This document shows, piece by piece, positions 60,701 to 64,000 of a DNA stretch of 64,000 nucleotides (positions are counted from its first letter, which is position 1; each line of letters opens with the position of its first letter). The notes under the pieces are model-generated. The model did no database searches and had not been told where the DNA came from. It was given only the letters and a program-made list of their open reading frames with translations. This DNA is from Echinococcus granulosus (Eukaryota > Platyhelminthes > Cestoda > Cyclophyllidea > Taeniidae), in contig NW_020170432.1 of NCBI RefSeq assembly GCF_000524195.1, positions 326,847 to 390,846 of the forward strand. Direction: 5' to 3'. A program made the position numbers and the translations under genes.

Positions 60701-62122
60701 GGCTCTAGGTATGCCTGCGAGGGGTTATATCGGAAGCACACATCCTGGGAGATTGAAGGTCCTGCCCAACTCAGTGCACAGTTCACCGTCTAGCATTTGA
60801 GGTTTAGCGGATTACCGTTTAAATCCCCACATCTACACGAAATATTCACAGGTATTCTCTCTCCTCAACACGCGCAAAGACTCCAGTGGACTAATTTAAG
60901 TTGCAAGTAGCCGTCAAAGTTGGGGAAAGCAGTAGGATGAAGAGCGAGGTGTAAATTTGGAGTGAGAGGAGTTAATTAGAGGGATTATGTAGTTCGTGCA
61001 TCGAAGAGGCTTTGTCTTTAGAAGTCAAGAGAAAGACCTAATCTTAGCCGGAGCCATTTCTACCTATTCATTACACTTTTATTTTCCACCTTTCTCCGAC
61101 TTATTTTGCACGCGATTTTATGAGGAGGACATGGCGGTGCCTCGGTCCCATTTAAGGTCCGCATCTTAAATGGGGTCACTTTTGTTCAGACTACTTTCCT
61201 TGCGCATCTCCGAGCTGTACATCACAACTGTAAAAAAGCCACTCTCAATCACAGATAGATCATCCAGTTAGTCAGTCGTCAGAGATTATGAGTGAAGTAA
61301 AGAAGGATAAGTTGATGGCTATGAAAACTTTATGTCATCGCACCGAGCTTAATCTGTACCATCCAGTTGCTCTGTGCCTTTTGACACCACTTTGCCTTCT
61401 CAGTTGATGTAGGTGTAAACGGGTTGCCTCATCATCACTCACAATGTGAAGGGTGACTGACGGTGGTTCCTACTACTCCAATCTAGAAGTTCTTGAATCA
61501 ACGGCAATATGGTGCAGTTCCCTGATCCAATCAGGAGTAGAGCACCGTGTCGGAGGTGATACTGCATCATCCCTCGAGTTGTTGGAGGAGAAGTTGGTGT
61601 GTGGAGCATTGGAATTAAGTTGATTAGACAGGGTTTATAGAGGAGGTAAGGCCCAAATAACATCCTTCAGGTTGAACTGAAGTTTGAATGAGGGGTGAAA
61701 GTAGCGGGAAGATGACAGTGTGCTACCGAAGGAGTAACGCACGTCCTTTTTTTGGTTACCTGGTACTTAACTTATGCACCAACCTGCTCAATTAGGTCAA
61801 GAATAGTTGCCCTAGGCCAATGTTTGAGTTCAATGAGGTTGTTTCAAATCCAGATTTTCTAAATTATTTCAAGTGGTAGCACCTATCACAGATCTTTTAC
61901 TTAATTAATTTAAGTAGATGCTGCTAAGCAATATTTTAAGTGAAAATCCTTTTGGCCCGAATTTTAAGGGGAAATAACTTTCATTTGTCCTTTTTTCAGT
62001 CTACAAGTTGACAATGAAAATGACCACATGCGCCATGCCACATTTGTTTGAAAGTTTCGTGCTCAGGGAGACTCTCCATCACGAGAACTGTGTCTACTTC
62101 ATGCTACGGGGAAATGCTCTTG
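56423..62122 (+). CDS. ADISSP: Probable C20orf27/ADISSP homologue, 3' end outside window
   Basis: Two exons, 56423-56945 and 62000-62122, are joined across a 5,054 bp GT-AG intron (phase 1). A donor (CTTG followed by GTGAGT) after the second shows that the gene continues beyond it; the next exon was not found before position 64000. About 215 residues are visible. Residues 109-145 (VFEIGLGMLRQHTIYEVQF, then LP and RLNSEDV) and the exon-2 start (VYKLTMKM, with L-E-F-x-L and C-V spacing) resemble the small family of human C20orf27, called adipose-secreted signaling protein. The N terminus has KKRSVQF, also like that family, then a Cys/Ser-rich and an acidic insert (residues 44-92), so it is longer than the vertebrate form. 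The ATG follows an acceptor (CTGACAG) by 8 nt, so the 5' end is itself spliced or trans-spliced. Homology is by eye. Confidence 0.6.
57743..57782. repeat. (CT)20 microsatellite
   Basis: A perfect dinucleotide tract of about 40 bp within the first visible intron of the C20orf27-like gene. It should be length-polymorphic. Confidence 0.95.
59135..59225 (+). repeat. Dispersed repeat (pair 3, copy 2)
   Basis: Partner of 46340-46440, in the long intron of the C20orf27-like gene. Confidence 0.55.
61195..61745 (+). repeat. Long diverged repeat (pair 4, copy 1)
   Basis: About 550 bp matches 63450-63955 in the same order. Shared blocks include CTAGTCAGTCAG-like text, CCGAGCTT, TCTCAG followed by TGATG, GTTGCCTCATCATCACT, AATCAGGAGTAG and ACAGGGTTTRTARRGGAGRTAAGG. 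Neither copy has a long open frame. The copies are 2.25 kb apart, one inside the intron and one past the second exon. Confidence 0.7.
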
Positions 62123-63047
62123 GTGAGTTCTCCCTACTGGAAAATGCTACCTTGTTGGTATACAGTGGTGAAGTCGGTAAAGACCCACCTAGATTAGTCA
62201 AGCCACGGCCGTGTAGGCAATGTGATTGGCTGACTCACTGGAGTTTCGCAGGGTCGTCAGGATAATGTCACGAACTGGTACTATCACACACCGGCTATCG
62301 TGTGACTGTGGGTTTGTCCAACGAAGCCCAAACCAAGTGTTAGCTTAGGCCAGCAATTTTTTCGCTCGAGTGAGCGGAGAATTGAAATCCCTTTGCGCTT
62401 GCCTGTGCTTTCACTTTAATGCCCGAGGCTAATTTATTCAAATCGACTTGAGGACATAGAACACAAAACCTTAAAATAATTATTTTAAATTCTCAGTTAA
62501 TGATTTTTCTTGACGACTGTCTATTGGATACCATATTTAAAGTGCTACCGATTAGTTAGGATAAATTTTCATACGGAAGGTTTGTCGATATGCAATTGAT
62601 ACAGCAGTGGGATTTTACGAGAATCTCACATAACTGCGTCATATGACGTTAGACTCTGAGAGTGGTTTTGTTGTCAAGATAGAGAAGAACTAGGAAGGTA
62701 GAATCATAGTTCTATCTCACCCACTTTATTGTTTGTTTTGCGTACGGTTGCGCGGTTGTTGAACTCTAATGTGGGTATAAGTTAGCGACTACTTGGAGTT
62801 GGGAGAAATAATGATCAGGTACATAAGGGGAATGAGGACTAGGCGGTATCTATATTCCATTCCATCTGATTTCATGTACAGGCCTTCAAAAGGATCAGTT
62901 TTCGGTATCTGGTACACGGTGCGAGATCTTGTGTTGAGTGATTATGTTCTAGACGTTCGTCCTCGAGCTGTAACACATTGGTTCGGATGGGCAGTTCTCA
63001 TTCGCATTTGTTGTTTGGTCTTTAGTAAGTAAAAAAATTCATCCTGA

Positions 63048-63135
63048 ATGATGCTGTTTGCACCTCCCTACGCACACACCCAAAATAAAGTAAGTGTAGT
63101 CTTGTGGCGATGGTTTGATGTCTTCGTTTCTCATG
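63048..63135 (+). repeat. Local duplication, copy 1
   Basis: It shares a CACACA start, an AAGTAAGTGTAGTCTTGTGG block and the following 30 bp with 63339-63430, about 290 bp downstream. Confidence 0.5.
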
Positions 63136-63338
63136 TCAGGTAGATTACTCACGTAGTCCGTTTTTTTACCACGGAAACGTTTCGGCTTGCGAGAACATGA
63201 ACATGACCTTCTAGGCACCAGTCCTATCCATTGCTAAAGGGGATGAAATCTTACACGCTTTCAAGTTATTTCTTTTCGAGTGGATAGATTGTAGGCGTCT
63301 TTGTTTAGTCCTCAGGAAGTAGACAATTCATTGTGGGC

Positions 63339-63430
63339 AATGGTGTTTGGAGTCCACCACTACATACATGGACACACAAAGCAAGCGCAGTCTTGTGAGG
63401 AGAAAGTGTTGCTTTTCCCTTTTTGAAGGA
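63339..63430 (+). repeat. Local duplication, copy 2
   Basis: Partner of 63048-63135; the matching block reads AAGCAAGCGCAGTCTTGTGA. Confidence 0.5.
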
Positions 63431-63449
63431 ATGGATGGTTTAGGAGGGA

Positions 63450-63955
63450 AGCCACTGATGTGTTCCTTTGCTTAACAATCATTGGAATACAGCACCACAA
63501 GTGCCTCAAAGCCATTCTTCATCACGGGCGGATTAGCCAACTAGTCAGTCAGCGAATAATGCAAAGCGAGAGAAGAGGAGGAAGAAGGTGATAGTTACTG
63601 AAGTTTATTGGCATCTTTCCGAGCTTGGCATGTGCCTCTCATTTGCTCAATGGCTTCTAACACGAATTTATTTTCTCAGGTGATGGATGTGCGAACGCAT
63701 TGCCTCGTCATCACTTGTTATGAGAGATGATTGGAAGGTGTCCTTGGTACACCAAGCCGGACATGGTGTAATCAGGAGTAGGGTGTCTTATCAAAAGTGA
63801 TGAAGTATCTGCCTCGTGATAGATGGAGCATTAAAGTCGAGTTGGGGAAACAGGGTTTGTAAGGGAGATAAGGTCTGAACGACATCTTTCTGATTCAACT
63901 GACGTGCACGAGGGATGAAATTAGTAGGAAGACGGTGGAGAGCACACTAAGTAGT
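63450..63955 (+). repeat. Long diverged repeat (pair 4, copy 2)
   Basis: Partner of 61195-61745. It runs to within 50 bp of the end of the window, so the element may extend further. Confidence 0.7.
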
Positions 63956-64000
63956 AGCCCACCCAAAAGTTGGTGCACATTAATCCATTTGTGTTTTTTC

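Larger units (their letters stand above)
62123..64000. other. Intron or downstream of the C20orf27-like gene
   Basis: No further exon of that gene was recognised here. It is occupied by a short local duplication (63048-63135 and 63339-63430) and the second copy of the long repeat. Confidence 0.5.

Overview
This is a 64 kb piece of an animal nuclear genome taken from a draft scaffold (it contains a run of 100 Ns). It is most likely from a flatworm, and perhaps a tapeworm. The reasoning is indirect. The conserved genes are clearly metazoan. LIN9 and RNASEH1 contain GT-AG introns of only 32-39 nt, crowded toward the 5' end, with much longer introns toward the 3' end, and this is a known flatworm habit. 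PGM1 also opens with a consensus splice acceptor 4 nt before its start codon, as expected of spliced-leader trans-splicing. The species cannot be fixed from the sequence alone. Bacterial-style features such as operators, Shine-Dalgarno sites and CRISPR do not apply and none were seen.

Layout. Positions 1-26,300 are gene-poor. They hold microsatellites, a scaffold gap (13409-13508), short decayed repeats, a GC-rich island (about 14.7-15.25 kb), a GATA/ATCGAT motif cluster (15.43-15.50 kb) and one exon-like open block on the minus strand (16768-17034). At 26331-26621 (minus) is a small single-exon gene for a secreted prohormone-like protein with two related PFFN peptides between dibasic sites. 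I do not recognise it. At 29648-30934 (minus) is an intronless 428-residue protein of unknown function with an N-myristoylation signal.

The core of the window is 32.3-47.7 kb. LIN9 (minus, 10 coding exons, 586 aa; MuvB/DREAM cell-cycle transcription complex) is divergently arranged with RNASEH1 (plus, 7 exons, 276 aa; ribonuclease H1), across an 809 bp shared 5' region holding a TATCGATA motif. RNASEH1 is followed, only 256 bp after its stop, by PGM1 (plus, 7 exons, 577 aa; phosphoglucomutase). The short gap has no AATAAA, so the pair could be a trans-spliced dicistron. Positions 47.7-56.4 kb show no gene. From 56423 a further plus-strand gene begins, probably a homologue of C20orf27/ADISSP. 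Two exons are visible around a 5 kb intron and the 3' end lies beyond the window. The last 3 kb carries a diverged repeat whose partner is inside that intron.

Functionally the conserved genes are housekeeping or cell-cycle (cell-cycle transcription, RNA:DNA hybrid removal, glycogen/glucose-phosphate metabolism). The two unrecognised genes at 26.3 and 29.6 kb are the most promising for lineage-specific biology.
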